Below, piece by piece: positions 1 to 12,849 of a stretch of DNA of 64,000 nt (position 1 is its first letter; each line of letters opens with the position of its first letter). The notes beneath the pieces were generated by a model. It saw only the letters and a program-made list of their open reading frames with translations, was not told the origin of the DNA and made no database searches. Both the position numbers and the translations under genes were made by a program. Source of the DNA: Prochilodus magdalenae (lineage: Eukaryota > Chordata > Actinopteri > Characiformes > Prochilodontidae); contig JAMWET010002920.1 in NCBI GenBank assembly GCA_024036415.1, positions 577,001 through 641,000 on the forward strand. The letters are read 5' to 3'.

Positions 1-3000
1 ATGTTTCAGCTTGCTGATCAAGTGTTGAGTGCCTTGTTAAATCTGTGTCTATCCATATGCATTCAGACTTGATAAATGTAACTTGTTGCCAGTGTGGTTT
101 GTCTATACCAGGTATAGTCATAACTTTCCAGATTTACTCCCCTCGAGACCGAATAATGAATAAATCTGAAATTTGCACTGTCAGGTAGTGATTATGTATT
201 GGTTTAAAAACTCCCTTATCAAACCTCTTTATTGATGACACCTGCTTCTAACAGGCTCTCAACCTAATATAACTAATAATGTGACTAATTTATTTTAGCT
301 AATGTGATTGTTTGGCTAAAAATACATCAAAAACATTTACATCCCCAACTGTAAATGTAGTCAGTTAGCCAAAGTGTCCTTATAGTTGTAAAGCTTGGAC
401 AGTAGACACTGTTAAACTTGGAAAATCGGGTAGAAATCTATTAAATACATCAAAAACAATTTTATTGATTAAAATCAAGGTTAAATATTATATAAATGCA
501 GTAAATCTATGACATTTTCAATTTGTGTCAGAGTGGGTGACAAAGCCTTAACGTCCAAGTTTTCAAGCATAAAATAAAACAAAAACAGCAAAATTTAAAC
601 ATTTAGCTAACTTCTTAAAGCATGCACGTTAAACCTAAAGTGCTTTTTAGCCCCTTTAAACTAGATCCTGTGAAAGTCGACAGGACATGCTGTTAACCTT
701 TTAAAGCAGAATGGGCTGTAACCCAGTGAACTCCCTAAAAGGAAAAATATCTTAATAAAAAAAAGCTGAATGGTTGTTACTTTTTAGTATTATATTTTTG
801 GGTCTTATTTCTGCAATGTTAAGAGTGTTTAATAAAATAAGGCTAAAACACTAAATATGCCTTTACTGTCGCTTAAATGATTTGTATGCTAATAATCTCA
901 TCCGTTTTAATTGATTGGCAATTTCTAAAATTGAAATTAAAATGAAGAAAAACATCCTGCTTCTAAGGTGTTATGATTCTTCACCAGCGCTGGGGTCCAT
1001 CAGAGTTTGGAAGTTTTCCCATTCAGGCACAACCACTAACAACCTGGCACATAACAGATGAGGGAAATGTGTAGGGCTGTAAAGATACGAACCACATTTT
1101 GTTTCAGTTCACTGTACTGAGTCCTTAATATTTAAAATTAATCATAAGTTGTTGCACATCATCTTAATGACACTGGATCTGGGAGGCAGCAGAAGTGCAG
1201 TTTTGATTGGTGGAAGTTGTTTATAAATGCTAGTGTTTAACCAGTGCAGTGGCAGAAGACAGTATAATTAATAAATTGACATGATGCGTCAGTTTTGCAT
1301 TGCGACGTCATGATTTCACCATGGATTATTACGCTCGTAGTGATCAGGTGTGTTTAAACAGGTAAATCCCAAACTCTATTGTCCCTCTAGGACAGGAGTT
1401 ATGCTGAAGCATAAGTGATCAGACTACTGCATCAGAATGCAGAAGTGCAGGCATTAGAAAAGGGAAGCTGAGAAAGTATACGCTCTAATGATGGTTATTA
1501 ATTAATCCATTAGTGCGCTATAAGGGTTTATGGTTTGCTTTTAGAGTTGCACTGTAGATTTAATGCTTATGTAACAAACAAGTACTGAAACAGGTACCCC
1601 AATGCACTACGTAGCATTGCACACAAATCTTCAGAAGCTTGTTTTAATGTGTGGGGTATTGTTAAATCATTTCCAGAGTCTGGTGTTTTCTATTGCATAA
1701 CGTGGCCAGGAGGCACCTACATTGTTAGAGAGAGGCTGACAGGCAAAATGTCTGGTCACAACCTGCTGGGAGGTGATTGTGAAAGTCCCGCAGAAGATAT
1801 ATCTCTTTCTGAAAGGCTTGTGTTTTGTCTCGGTGCCCAGTTCAGGCAGATGTTTTCTACTGCTGACTAGAAAACTAAAAATGTGTTCAAGTCCCATGTG
1901 AATGCTGAAACTGGTGACTGGAGTGTTTCATTACTTGTTGGTGACTTAGCAAAACTACAGAAGCCAAGCATGTCTTGGTTTACTGACTCTGTTTGAGGTA
2001 AAGGGGGAAACTGTAGACAAGTTTAAGTCCTTAAAGTGGTAAGGTAATATCCACCGAGTTTTACATTCATAAAAAAGCACAAAAGGAAAAATGAAAACAG
2101 TCACGGACAAGCAGATGTACAGACGGATGCACTACGGAGTAAAGCTTGAATAAAGGAGCAGATAAATGAACAGTGTAGGTGTATGGATAAGAGAAAGAGC
2201 AGGTGACAGCCCGTATTTCATATTTCTCTCCTATCCATGCAGTCTTGGTAACACTTCCTTACTGATCACATGGCTTATCTCTTGCCCCACCCACACAAAA
2301 CAGCATCAAAGAAACATAGCACGCTAAAGTTAACCCAGGGTAACCAGAAGTTAGCTGACTTTGGGAAGATATCTGTATGATGTGTTATGCACAGGAATAC
2401 TATGTCCCAGAGGAGTAAATGTGTAACTACAACTCTTTGAGCATAAAAGTTGAGAGAAATTCTTCGAAATTTTGTCCTGTTTTCTTAACTTGTCCCTTCA
2501 GAACAGATATAAAAGCAAGAGGCCGTTTTTACCAGTAAGGTACTTCAAGAAGTTTACTCAGATTCATTGAGTTCTTAAACTGAAAGAATTTCGTCTGTAA
2601 AATAAGTCTTTGGTGAGTGTCAGGTTCTCAGTGAAAACTGCTTAACTGTGTTTTAGGAAGAAATTTCTTCTTAAGTGGGGTTGGTAAATGAGGCTCATGG
2701 GTTTTGAAATTTAGGGACAAGGAGGATCTTCTGTGTAGCCTATTCCCTCCGCCATCACTTCTAGTTCTTGTTTGATAAGATTTTGAACATTTGGGCCGAT
2801 TTTTTTAATCTCCATTTTGCTGTTGTCCGATGCTGATGTGTATAAACTGGATAACGGGACGTATGGTGTCACTTCTGGTGATCTGTGATATAACATTATG
2901 TTGTTAGTCTACATGACAAATACTGCGTAGCCTACATGCAAAAACAATTTGGCCTAAGATTTTCTTTAAGAGAAAATAAATACAACTTTCTCAAGAGATA

Positions 3001-5640
3001 ATAAATGAGAATAAGCTTCATAAGCTTTATTCTTATAAACTTCTTCATATTCAAGTTTTGTTCCTGAGAAAGCTGTAGTAAATCAAGCCCCTGATGCTCA
3101 TTCTGACCAGCCCCTAGTACTGCAATGTCCCTGATGTGGCTGGTTATAAAACGTGGTTTAGAGGAAGGAAAGAATAGTCTAGATGCACATATCGCTTCAG
3201 GATTTCAGACTTTCCCACTACACCTGGCTAGCCTCACATTGTCTTAGATGGAACTGTAAACACCCAGGCTAGCTTTGATAAGACCTGCTGTAACGTGTCT
3301 GTTTGTGAGATGTACTTGAGTACAAGGGTAGTTTAATTACATTGCTGATGAGATTTAGAGTTCACATCTAGTTCAGCAATACTGAGACATTGTTGAGGGA
3401 TTAGTAGCACCTGGAATGAGCCCCATCATTTCTTGAAGTGTTTTGTGATGCAGGAGTGGGATGAGCACCCAGTCATATTTTACCTGTGTGTGAGTTTATA
3501 CAGCTGTTTAGAGCCCTCAGGCTCAGCGCTTCTGTTACACACTCCCTCAGGTAATCACACGTGTCAGTCGAACTGACTTTTAGTTGTGGGAAGGATAGCT
3601 CTGTGTTTCTGTCTGTCACTTTTCTCTCTTACATACTCTTACTGTCTCTCTCTGTTTAGATTTCCTCGAGTCCTCTAGGACACATTTCTGTAAGCAGTAA
3701 GACGAACTACAGAAGTAGAGAAATTGTGTTTATTCATGATGACTGGGTTAACATGATCCTGCTGCACTACTCTCACATTCTCCTCCGTATTGTCAAACAG
3801 GAATTCTGCAGTGAGTCCCGAACCCACAATGTCCATGTCTTGTTTCGCCCATCCCTCCAGAGTACAGCCATTTGCACGATTGTGACGTTTTACCACACAA
3901 GTGTGATCATTGTTGACATTTGATTTTGCACACTGAGAGCTGCAGTGTGCTTCAAATGGCAGAAATGTGCTGCGTTCCATATTCAGAGAGAGAGAGAGAG
4001 AATCCCAGCCTTTACATACACAATGAACGAGTTAGTAGTGACCTCTTCAGCCACAGAACACGACTTATTCTATTCTCTGCTTGTCCTCTTCCTGAACCTC
4101 TAATTTAATTTGTGATTTAGGGATGGCCTTACAGATGACCTCTTTACAGCCTTCCTCTTGCCTTCACTCAGTCAGGATATAGTGGTGAATAAAATAAAGT
4201 CCAATATCAAAGACAACGCACCCCAAATACATTAGCATATCAAGCAATCCACAGGATGTTATGTCAGCAACTCTTATAGAGTTTTCGGATGTAACAGTGG
4301 GAGTCATACGGCAGCATGTTGTGATTTTCCTCTCACTGCTGCTCACCACACCTAAAATATTTGGTAATCATCTTCCAGAATCAGTTGCCCATTGCACCCT
4401 CCTGCATAGAGTTCAGAACATCAAAAGGCTTTATGCATTTTACAGTTCAGTTATCAGTTGTTTAGTTAAATGAAATCACAGAAAAGATTTTTTAGTGTTG
4501 AGTGTGGACTGTCAGTTAATGGTGAATTGGTTAATTATTAACATCCCTAATGTGAGTTTTCGTTTGGTCTCTCCACTCATCGGTGACAATGTGACAGCTA
4601 GAGGGCTCTCTCTTCTCAGGCACCTACAGAGTGTGTTCTGAAATGTATGCGAGTAGCTCCAAGTTATGTAGAGACTGATGTGTGACTATGTTCTCCTTCT
4701 GTTTTGTTTCAGGTACTACAAGGATCTCCTACTACGCAGGTGAGTAAATGTGTATTCCTAGAGCACTGAGGGAATCTGGTGGTCATGAATAGTTTAGTTA
4801 CATTAAAAATTTTGGTCAGGCACTTTTGGGGACATGGTGTCTGCAACCAAGAGGTGCTTGTGGAAAGTGAGCATGGGTTTAAAGGCATTTTGCACAGTGG
4901 AGCTTGTCCTTGTGAACCTATAGCGTGTCCATAAAGGCAGTTACTATTGTGTATGGGCTGATATTTGAGCCAGTGGGGTTCCATTGGGAGAATAACATAA
5001 CAGGAAGTGTTCTATCTGCTCTATTCTGAGGGTCTCAGACCTCTTGTCTGTTATAGGATAGCCTTCAAGATAAAATAGAATTCCCAAGTGTGCTTAGGTT
5101 TGCTTCTAAGTAAGGGGGGTGGCATATTTTTGTTTGTTGTTCGGTTCCTTTGGTATGAAGCAAAGCAGAAAATGATACGTTGTGGTGTTGTAATTTTAAA
5201 GATTTAACATTGGACAAAAAAAGAGACTTTGAGCTTAAAGAGCTGGTCCAAATGAGTTTATTATTGTTTAATGTGTTGTGACCATTGTAAATGGTGGTGC
5301 TGCTGCTGCTGCTGCTGATTTTGTTCTGCGTTTGGTTGGTGTAGATATCTTTGGTCAATTCTGCATTTATATTTTAAACAAACCACACCAGCAGACCTAG
5401 AACGATCTCCTCAGGTGATCTCGGTCCACTTATTTGGTGTGTAAAATGGTTGAATGGAAGCGCTTTTTCACACCAACAGAGCAAATGCACCAGGTTTTGT
5501 TTAAGCCCAGCCTAACCAAACCAAACCAAGTCTGTACACACCTTTGGATTTTGTTCCCATGTGACTCCATGGGACAGTTCTTGCGGCACTGGGCTAAATT
5601 TCAGTGTGGAGGAGCAGGCAGTTAACCAGTCCAGTGTGTG
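1..5640. other. AT-rich stretch without recognisable gene
   Basis: No open frame here has exon-like borders or recognisable protein similarity. The short open frames (up to about 100 codons) lack coding character. The sequence is AT-rich and mostly unique-looking, with a short CTG run at about 5301-5320. I see no tRNA, rRNA or complete transposon. It is probably intergenic or distal upstream sequence of the kinase gene, but earlier non-coding exons cannot be excluded. Confidence 0.5.
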
Positions 5641-5649
5641 TATGAGTGG

Positions 5650-5808
5650 GACATGTACCTGTAGAAATGTCCACACACTTGATGGAGATTTTCCTTGCCT
5701 TCGTCGCCCTTGACTTGCTCACTGGGAGCTCGGACATTAGATTCTTTGTAAAGCTGCTTTGTGACATCTGTTGTAAAAAAGTGCTGTATAAATGAATTTT
5801 GGCTTGAC
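5650..5808 (+). mobile_element. 3' tail of an L2-like LINE or derived SINE
   Basis: The sequence follows a pattern common at the 3' ends of fish L2-type non-LTR elements: 'ccttgccttcgtcgccc', then 'tgtaaagctgctttgtgaca', then 'gtgctgtataaatgaatttt'. Only the tail is present and no reverse transcriptase frame precedes it. The family assignment is from remembered motif patterns, not a database search. Confidence 0.6.
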
Positions 5809-5962
5809 TGCAAATGGTTGGTCTGTTTGAAATAATGATTGTCCGAATTAGCATACATATAATTAGCATACATACTTAACATAAGGAGAATACAGTTTAA
5901 TAATCAGCAGGAAAGAAATAAACTTATTCTAAATAGTTGTGAGCTCCCCAGTTACACGAAAA

Positions 5963-6100
<138 letters not shown>

Positions 6101-6149
6101 ATATAATGTATATACAAAATAAAGGGCTTTTGTCATACATATACATATC

Positions 6150-8160
6150 CTAATTTCCTAACAGATTCAAAATCAAACCAGACAGTGAGATTTGAGCCCG
6201 AGATTTGAGGTAGTGTTTGTTGCTGGTTTGAGCACTATAGGAGGCAGGCTGTATATTATTTTTATTTTGGTCTATCCTCCTTTTCTTTCCGATCAGTTAC
6301 AGTCCATTGTAGTCAGTTCCTTCCCGCAGTCTGAAGCCTCTGTTGTGTTGTACAGTATGTCCAGTGTGTGATGGTAAATTCCATCTTGAGTTTTTGCTAA
6401 TTTTAGGATTATACATTTCTAATTTCAGGATTATAAAGTTTTAATTTCAGGACTATAAATGGGTAAAAAAAAGACATGTCACTGGTGTCGTTTGGTGGAG
6501 AGCCGTTACTGTATCTGTTTACCATGATGGATCAGCTTTCTGGTTCTCACTCCCATATGCTTCCTTTGGGTTGTAAAATAGTGGCTTTAGTTTAATCTTT
6601 AAGTCTTTTAGTCTTTAAATGTCTCAGTGTTATAAATCTTACATGTCATCATTGATTGATGTTGTAAAAGCAGTAGCCAACACTCAACAAGCTCTAAATT
6701 GTAGTTTAGGTTTTGGTGTTTGAAAAAGTTGATGATCGCGAAGCAGTAACTGTCAGACTGTAATATAGAGCTGGACGATTTGGGAAGAATCTGTAATTGT
6801 GATTTTTCAGATGAGTATTGCAACTACAGTTTAAATTCCAATTATTTTCTGGGAATTTAAGTACAGGCCTGTTATTTTGTCAGCAGGAATAGAGAGTCCC
6901 CTTTCTCACTTAACTGTGGTTGTGATGTCACAGCATAAAGTTGTTTGGCTGCCTCTGATTGGTCTAACTCAATGACAGGCAGTTTACAAGCACTGATATT
7001 ATGTTAATGTTCGCCACTTAGGACACGGGTTTGGTCTAATAGGTTATAATTGAAATTGCAGCTCCTGCGATTTGGATATTGCACTCTTATAAATTGTGAA
7101 TTTGATATTAAGTAAATTAATCCTTCAGCTCTTCTGTAATAATTTCTATAGTGTTTTGGATTTAATTTCTTAACATTGTAGGCTAATTGTACTGTTGGTG
7201 TTGTGAGTTTGCATTCCTTTTGGCCAGAGCAGGAAATGTTCTGTGATTCTCCTTAGACGTCACTGGAGGGTATAGACCTTTTGGCCTTTTTCACATTTGG
7301 CATTAACATGCATCCATGGTGGCCAGATCCCAAGTAGACAGCGGTAAGCGCAGGTGTATACATGCATATAATACGCCATGGAGGCATATTGTGATCAGCT
7401 CACTCACATCACCTTTAAAGGTGGTCAAGGACGCATATGATTCATAACATTTTGAAGTGTAAGTGCTAAAGGGTCTTGATATCTTGGCAGTGGTGCGGAA
7501 CTGCCTTATTCTGCTGCGTCATCACAGCAGAGCAACATTTTCCGTTCCCTCTGCCGTTTGTTTATAAGTTGTGTTGGTGGTTCATGTGGTCTAAATGTTT
7601 AACAGTTCTTTCATTTGCACAAACTAGGGCTTGTGGTACAGGACTCACAGTACAGGCACATTCAAGGTGCATGGCTACACATCTCAGGGTTAGTGTTTTG
7701 AACAACCAGTTTCATAATTTGAGTACCCTATTTATTATGTATTTATTAATGTTGTTTGTTTCAGCTTATTACTTTGTTAATTAGTGCCTTGGGTTTTAGT
7801 AGATCGTAGATGACAGGAATATATATGCTTTGTGTGCGGCAAAGGCATACACAGTGGATACTAATGTGGTAGAATGGTTCACATACTGATCAAACCTATT
7901 AACAAACATCTGCTTACTTAAATTGGCTTGGAAGACAGGAGTGATTACTGGTTGACTGATGGAGGCAGAGAGAGCGAGAGAGAGAGAGAGAGCTGTTTGG
8001 AGTGTTGCTGAGAGGCAGTGGTGGGTGACACCGGTCAAACCTGATCTGCAGCCTCTTTGGACTTCGTCATGTATGTTTTGTCAACATCCTCAGCATGACC
8101 CAGTAGCAGAATGAGTTGCTGAATGGAATTAGCATATAGATAAGGAAGCTCCTCCTCCTC
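6150..8160. other. Upstream non-coding stretch
   Basis: Only AT-rich unique-looking sequence is visible, with no exon-like open frame and no clear transposon ends. A short (GA)n run occurs at about 7970-7992. It lies just upstream of the CpG-rich block that probably holds the promoter, so distal regulatory elements are possible, but none can be named. Confidence 0.45.
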
Positions 8161-8180
8161 TTTTTAATCTGCCCTGATTT

Positions 8181-8211
8181 TTCTCTCTCTCTCTCGCGCT
8201 CTCTCTCTCTG

Positions 8212-8275
<64 letters not shown>
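8181..8275. repeat. (CT)n microsatellite
   Basis: About 90 bases of nearly pure CT repeat with a few GT/GC interruptions, directly upstream of the GC/CpG-rich block. CT/GA tracts often lie just 5' of vertebrate promoters, where they can bind GAGA-type factors or form H-DNA. That role is only inferred here. The arginine-glutamate open frame on the minus strand is an artefact. Confidence 0.95.
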
Positions 8276-8277
<2 letters not shown>

Positions 8278-8279
8278 CC

Positions 8280-9130
8280 CACCCCTCCCTTCCTCATACA
8301 CGGTCCGTCCCTCGTCTTTTTCTCTCTCCAAGTCGCACACAAAACCTCACACGGTTTCCAGCCACGCGCCGGCTGCTTGTGGTGGTCTTGCGCGGGCGCA
8401 CACACACACAGACATTGCAGCGTTGCTCTCTGTCTCGTCCTGGATATTACCTCTGACGGAAAGCCAAGAGGAAGTTTTCCCCCGGAGCCAGCCATCAGTC
8501 TGTTGTTGGAGATTTCTGTGTTTTTGTTCCAGCGCTGTGCACAGCACCTTCTCTTTGGATTAGTTTTCAGAGCCTCTCGTCGTTGCTTCGGCTACCTTTG
8601 CAGAAGCTGTTAGTGGATTTATCACAGCGTAGTGTGTCTGTGTGTGTGTGTGTGTACACAGGTATAGCTGACGAGTAACTTGGTTTGTGTCGCTCCAGCA
8701 GTATTGATCCCATCATTGCTTGCTTTCTGTCTGGCTCTTTGGACACCTGCTCTGTTCCGGTACTCAGAATTGCAACCAGTTCTCTGCTTCTGCATCCTAC
8801 GCCCAGGCTGCTGAGGGTCTGCGGGGAGGGCTGCGGTCATAGGGGGTCGTGGTGGGCCGGGGCGGCTATCCGCTCCTCATGAGTCTGAGGGGGAACCGGA
8901 GAGCCGCTGGGCCTGGGAGAGAGAGGTTGGCAGGGGACAACGCATGGAGAGCAGCGGATGCAGCCCCTTTCCCCTGTGCTGGGCCCGGGGGGCCTGCGTG
9001 TACTCCTACCCACCGCCACTGCCAAGTATGTCACCTACATACATCACTCTGCTGGCCATGGCACACTTTTTACACTCCTCTGAAGTATGTTCACTGCCAC
9101 ACAGCGCAGCCACTGTGCTCTAGTTAGAGA
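8280..9130 (+). promoter_or_regulatory. ptk2: CpG-rich block: likely promoter and first non-coding exon
   Basis: This is the only extended GC- and CpG-rich segment upstream of the coding exons. CpGs cluster at about 8300-8410, 8560-8600 and 8820-9000, and there is a GGGCCCGGGG stretch near 8990. No TATA box is obvious, in line with a housekeeping-type start. Its position, 13 kb before the first coding exon on the same strand, fits a FAK promoter with a non-coding leader exon. Possible leader donors are ACACAG|GTATAG at about 8661 and CACCAG|GTATAA at about 9151. The exact start and end cannot be read from the sequence. Confidence 0.5.
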
Positions 9131-9149
9131 TGGCACCAGTCCAGCACCA

Positions 9150-12100
9150 GGTATAATAATGCAGTCCTGAATTTATCCTGGAAAAGCACACGCTCACATT
9201 GTGTGGTGTTAGCTGAGGATTTCTTACTGTGGAGCTCCAGGTGCTTCATTTAAAACTGGCTGAGTTGAATGCTTTGTAGTCTGTAAGAATGTTTAATGCC
9301 ATTCAGTTTCATTATGCTTAATTATTACAGAACAGACATAATAAACACTTAGGCTAATTTTTGGTGCTTAAGCATCAATGATGGGGAAATTGGTAAACTT
9401 GCCATGTCTTATTGTGTAGTAGGAATGTAAAGGAGTTATTTGGTCATTTCTGCAGTTTTCCTCTAACCCAAATGTAGGCGTAGCAGGCAAGATATGTTTG
9501 GTGTCTGAATTTTGCTTCTTTAGTTTAGTGGTAGTAACGTTTTGATCCATGTTGCTCTCTCACAATGTACAGTAACTTTGTGTGTATTTATGTGTATATA
9601 ATATATATAATATACTATTTATTTCCTACTTTTGGTTTAGGTAGATAGTGTTGCATTGATTATTAAGTAGCTTGTTAAAATAAACTGTCACCGTGACCTG
9701 GTTATGAACCCATCTGCTGTGACTATAATTACAGAACTCATTCAGGAGAGAAAAAAGTATTCCAGTCTGCCAGCTTTTGGGATTCGTATATGAAAAGTGT
9801 CAGTCACTTAATCCAAACAATGTGACATGTTAAACTGTAACAAACAAGTCATCACTAGCGGGTAACACTTCAGGTTTGTCTGATGCTGAGAAAATGATTG
9901 ATGACTCAGAGTATTTCCCATTAATCCACGTCTGTACATGTCTGGTACTGCACACTCCATCACCAACCAGTGGAAATTGGAGTCAACATATCTCGAGATC
10001 AGCTGTTACGCAAAGACGCATGTGTGTGACAATAGCTGCTGCTGTATGAGCTTCCTGAGAGGAGTGGAAGCTGGAGCAAAGGCGCTTCTGAACTGGAGGA
10101 AATGGTTCCTCTGAGGAAGCTCTCGTTCACAGTATTGTGCAGAAACAAACTAATGCATTATGCTCCTGTTGTTGAACTTAATGACACTGAGCTGCACCAC
10201 CATATGGTTTTATTTATTTATTTATTTATTTATTTATTTTTTCTTGGCTGGTGGGGGCGTTACCTGTTCAAGACATGAAGTCAGTGGTCACCAAAACCTA
10301 TTCTGTAAATATCTCGGCCTTTATTAAGGTCACGCTGACAGTTGGGTTTAGAATACAGTATGACATACTGTGAAAATAACCTGTGCCTCATAATGCATGC
10401 GGTTTGAGAGAGTTGAAAGAAGCTTTTAAGGAAGCTGCGATTATTGTCAGTTATTTTTGTAGTTTATTATTAATATTAGTGTCATAGCTGCAGTGCTAAA
10501 CTGAAGAAGCAGATTTTGGGCACTAAATATGTCTTGGCAGATCCACTACATCTGGTGTCTGTGGAAATATGATTCGTCATTCGCTCCTCAGATATCAGCT
10601 ATTAGATGTTTCAGCCATCCTGTGAATGGGTGTTTATATTTGGATTTGCATAATGCTATTTTTTTTTTTTGTTAGTTAATTTAAGTTTTCAAAGCCATCC
10701 CTACAATCCTTGCAGGCTGGCACAGTGCTTCTGCTGTCTAGCATGTCTAACACCAGGTATATGATCTACATTAAACCCTCTAATAGCTGCAGCATGCTTT
10801 TCACACTCACCCGAAGCACATCTGCTCCCTCTGTGATGTGCTGTAATAGGATGAAGCCTGTTTAAGGGTATTGTTATGATCCATATGGAGCATTTTGTAA
10901 TCAGCTCTGTAATGTCAGTCTTCGTACATTTCATTCGGGTTTGCTTTCTCTTTTTTGTTTTGATTTAATTTCTTAGTTTCGAAGTGAACACTTCTCAGCA
11001 ACTTTGCCGTATCCAGAGTGCACAGTGAGCGTCGTTTTTGACCTCCTGTGGAAACACTGATAGGAAAAACTGTGATACTCAAGCTTGAGACATGGTTCAC
11101 ACTTCATTAGCAGTTTCCCCCTGCTAATGCTGTCCTATGTAGGTCATTATACTCAAAGAGAATGTACTAAGTGAATAAATAAAGCTAATGAATAAATGAA
11201 TACAGAGCGGAAGACGCTTTGATGCAAAAAACCTAATGTACTGTATGTCTTACAGAGACGCTCTTTGCCCTCATTAAACTGTGTGGAATGAGCAGTGGGG
11301 CTTATCTCTGAGACCACTCTCGCGTCACTTCTTTGTGATATTTGTAATATTAATGCATTTTTGTGCTTCTACTGGAGTAGATTTAAGAAACTCAGTGCGT
11401 TAGTCCACGTCTCTGTGACTGTGTATTTGCTTGTATGAACAGCTTTCACTGTTTCTGTGGACAGATTTGGTTAAGGCAGGTTTTCAGGTAGGTCAGATTT
11501 TCAGGGTGATTGAGTTGAAAATGTTTTGGTGTTGTATCCTTGAATTTTCTTTGCTGACAAGGAATGTAGTGCCGCTCCCGCCCGTTAGGTTTTCATTTCT
11601 AGGTGAATAAACACTGCTGATACTTTTCTTAATTCTGCAGTGCAGCAAACATGATTCTGCAGGGGACCTGTACTTCTCTTGTGTTTACAAGGGGTCTACA
11701 ATGAAAAATAATCAGATACCAGCTTCTAGGTTTGCTTTTCCTGGAAGTGCTGCTTTGATAATTGAGAGACTTTTAATGAGACCGTAGGAGGTGTGTGTGT
11801 GAGTGTGTGTGAGTGTGTGTGAGTGTGTGTGAGTGTGTGTAAGTGTGTGTGAGTGTGTCTGTCTCATTAGGAATGCCGACCGATGGCCTTTATAACGAAG
11901 GGCACACGCATACATGCACAACTTGAGAGATGATTCTAGGTGACTCAGTGTTTGTTAGCTCTACTGTTGATAAGGCCAGTTATCTGAGTTCTGCTTTAAA
12001 ACCACTAATAAGTGAAACGCCAGAGTATAACAGTTCCCTGCAGAACTTTCACAGGGAAGTGCCCAATAATGGAAAACTAGAACTCTGTATCATGGCTACT

Positions 12101-12640
12101 AGGGATGTACAATGCTATCTGAATTATATTGGTATTTGCAGATAAAGACTTGAGAAGTGGACAGAGGTTTAACCTGTCATTAAACTGCTCTTCATTTATT
12201 AAATATAGCGACGACCTGTTTTAATGATTGGTAACTGATATCTGTATTAATCTGTGTCTGTCGTTAACCTAAAGCACTGACAGCAGTGATGCTGCTGTAC
12301 TAGACTGAGACTGTAAGTGCTGGTGCCAGTAGCAGCTGAAGCGTGAAGGTTATAAGGAAAAGTATAAGGAATATTTACCCTTGAATCTGAGCTTTCAGTT
12401 TTGCTCTGTCTCCCTAAACACACACACTAAGTATCTTTTTCTGTTGACACACAAACTCCTGTGTCCACTTTTCACTTGAACAGTATGTAAACAGGATTGG
12501 GTTAAGTGTGAACACAAGCTGCCGTCTAGTACAAAAAAAAAAAAAAATTATATATGTATATATATATATTATGTAAATATACATTATACATCATTATATA
12601 ATGTTTTTATTAATAATATAATCCTTTATTAATCAAGATT
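9150..12640. other. ptk2: Probable first intron, 5' part
   Basis: AT-rich with no recognisable exon. It holds a (TTTA)n run at about 10208-10241, a 10-bp-unit GTGTGTGTGA tract at about 11790-11865, and an A-run followed by TA-rich sequence at 12533-12600. The open frames are short and not coding-like. Confidence 0.45.
11790..11865. repeat. TG-rich tandem repeat with 10-bp period
   Basis: The unit GTGTGTGTGA recurs about seven times, with one unit carrying TAAG instead of TGAG. It is a simple higher-order TG repeat within the presumed first intron. Confidence 0.9.
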
Positions 12641-12658
12641 ATAATAATTATTTTTACC

Positions 12659-12849
12659 TAGATCAGTGTTTCACAACCTTGTACAACCTTGGTCCTGTAG
12701 GTGCCCTGCCATGCACATTTTGGTTGATTCCTTGCTTTAACACACCCACCCTCTGGCTTGTTAATGAGCTGATGGGTTGTGTGTTGGGAAGGCACTAAAA
12801 TGTGCAGGGCAGGGTGCCTCCAGGACTAGGGTTGAGAGACGCTGGCCTA
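12659..12849. mobile_element. Short non-autonomous DNA transposon (hAT-like MITE)
   Basis: The ends are imperfect inverted repeats of about 50 bases. The left arm contains 'gccctgccatgcacatttt' and the right arm 'aaaatgtgcagggcagggtg', and the outer parts 'agtgtttcacaacc' and 'ggttgagagacgct' also pair loosely. The left arm carries an extra 10-bp repeat (ttgtacaacc). There is no transposase. The architecture and sequence resemble the abundant fish hAT-derived palindromic MITEs. Confidence 0.65.

Noticed and set aside
8067..8495. 142-codon minus-strand frame with RERERE core
   Set aside because: CT microsatellite artefact; the flanking CpG-rich DNA is better explained as promoter and leader exon.
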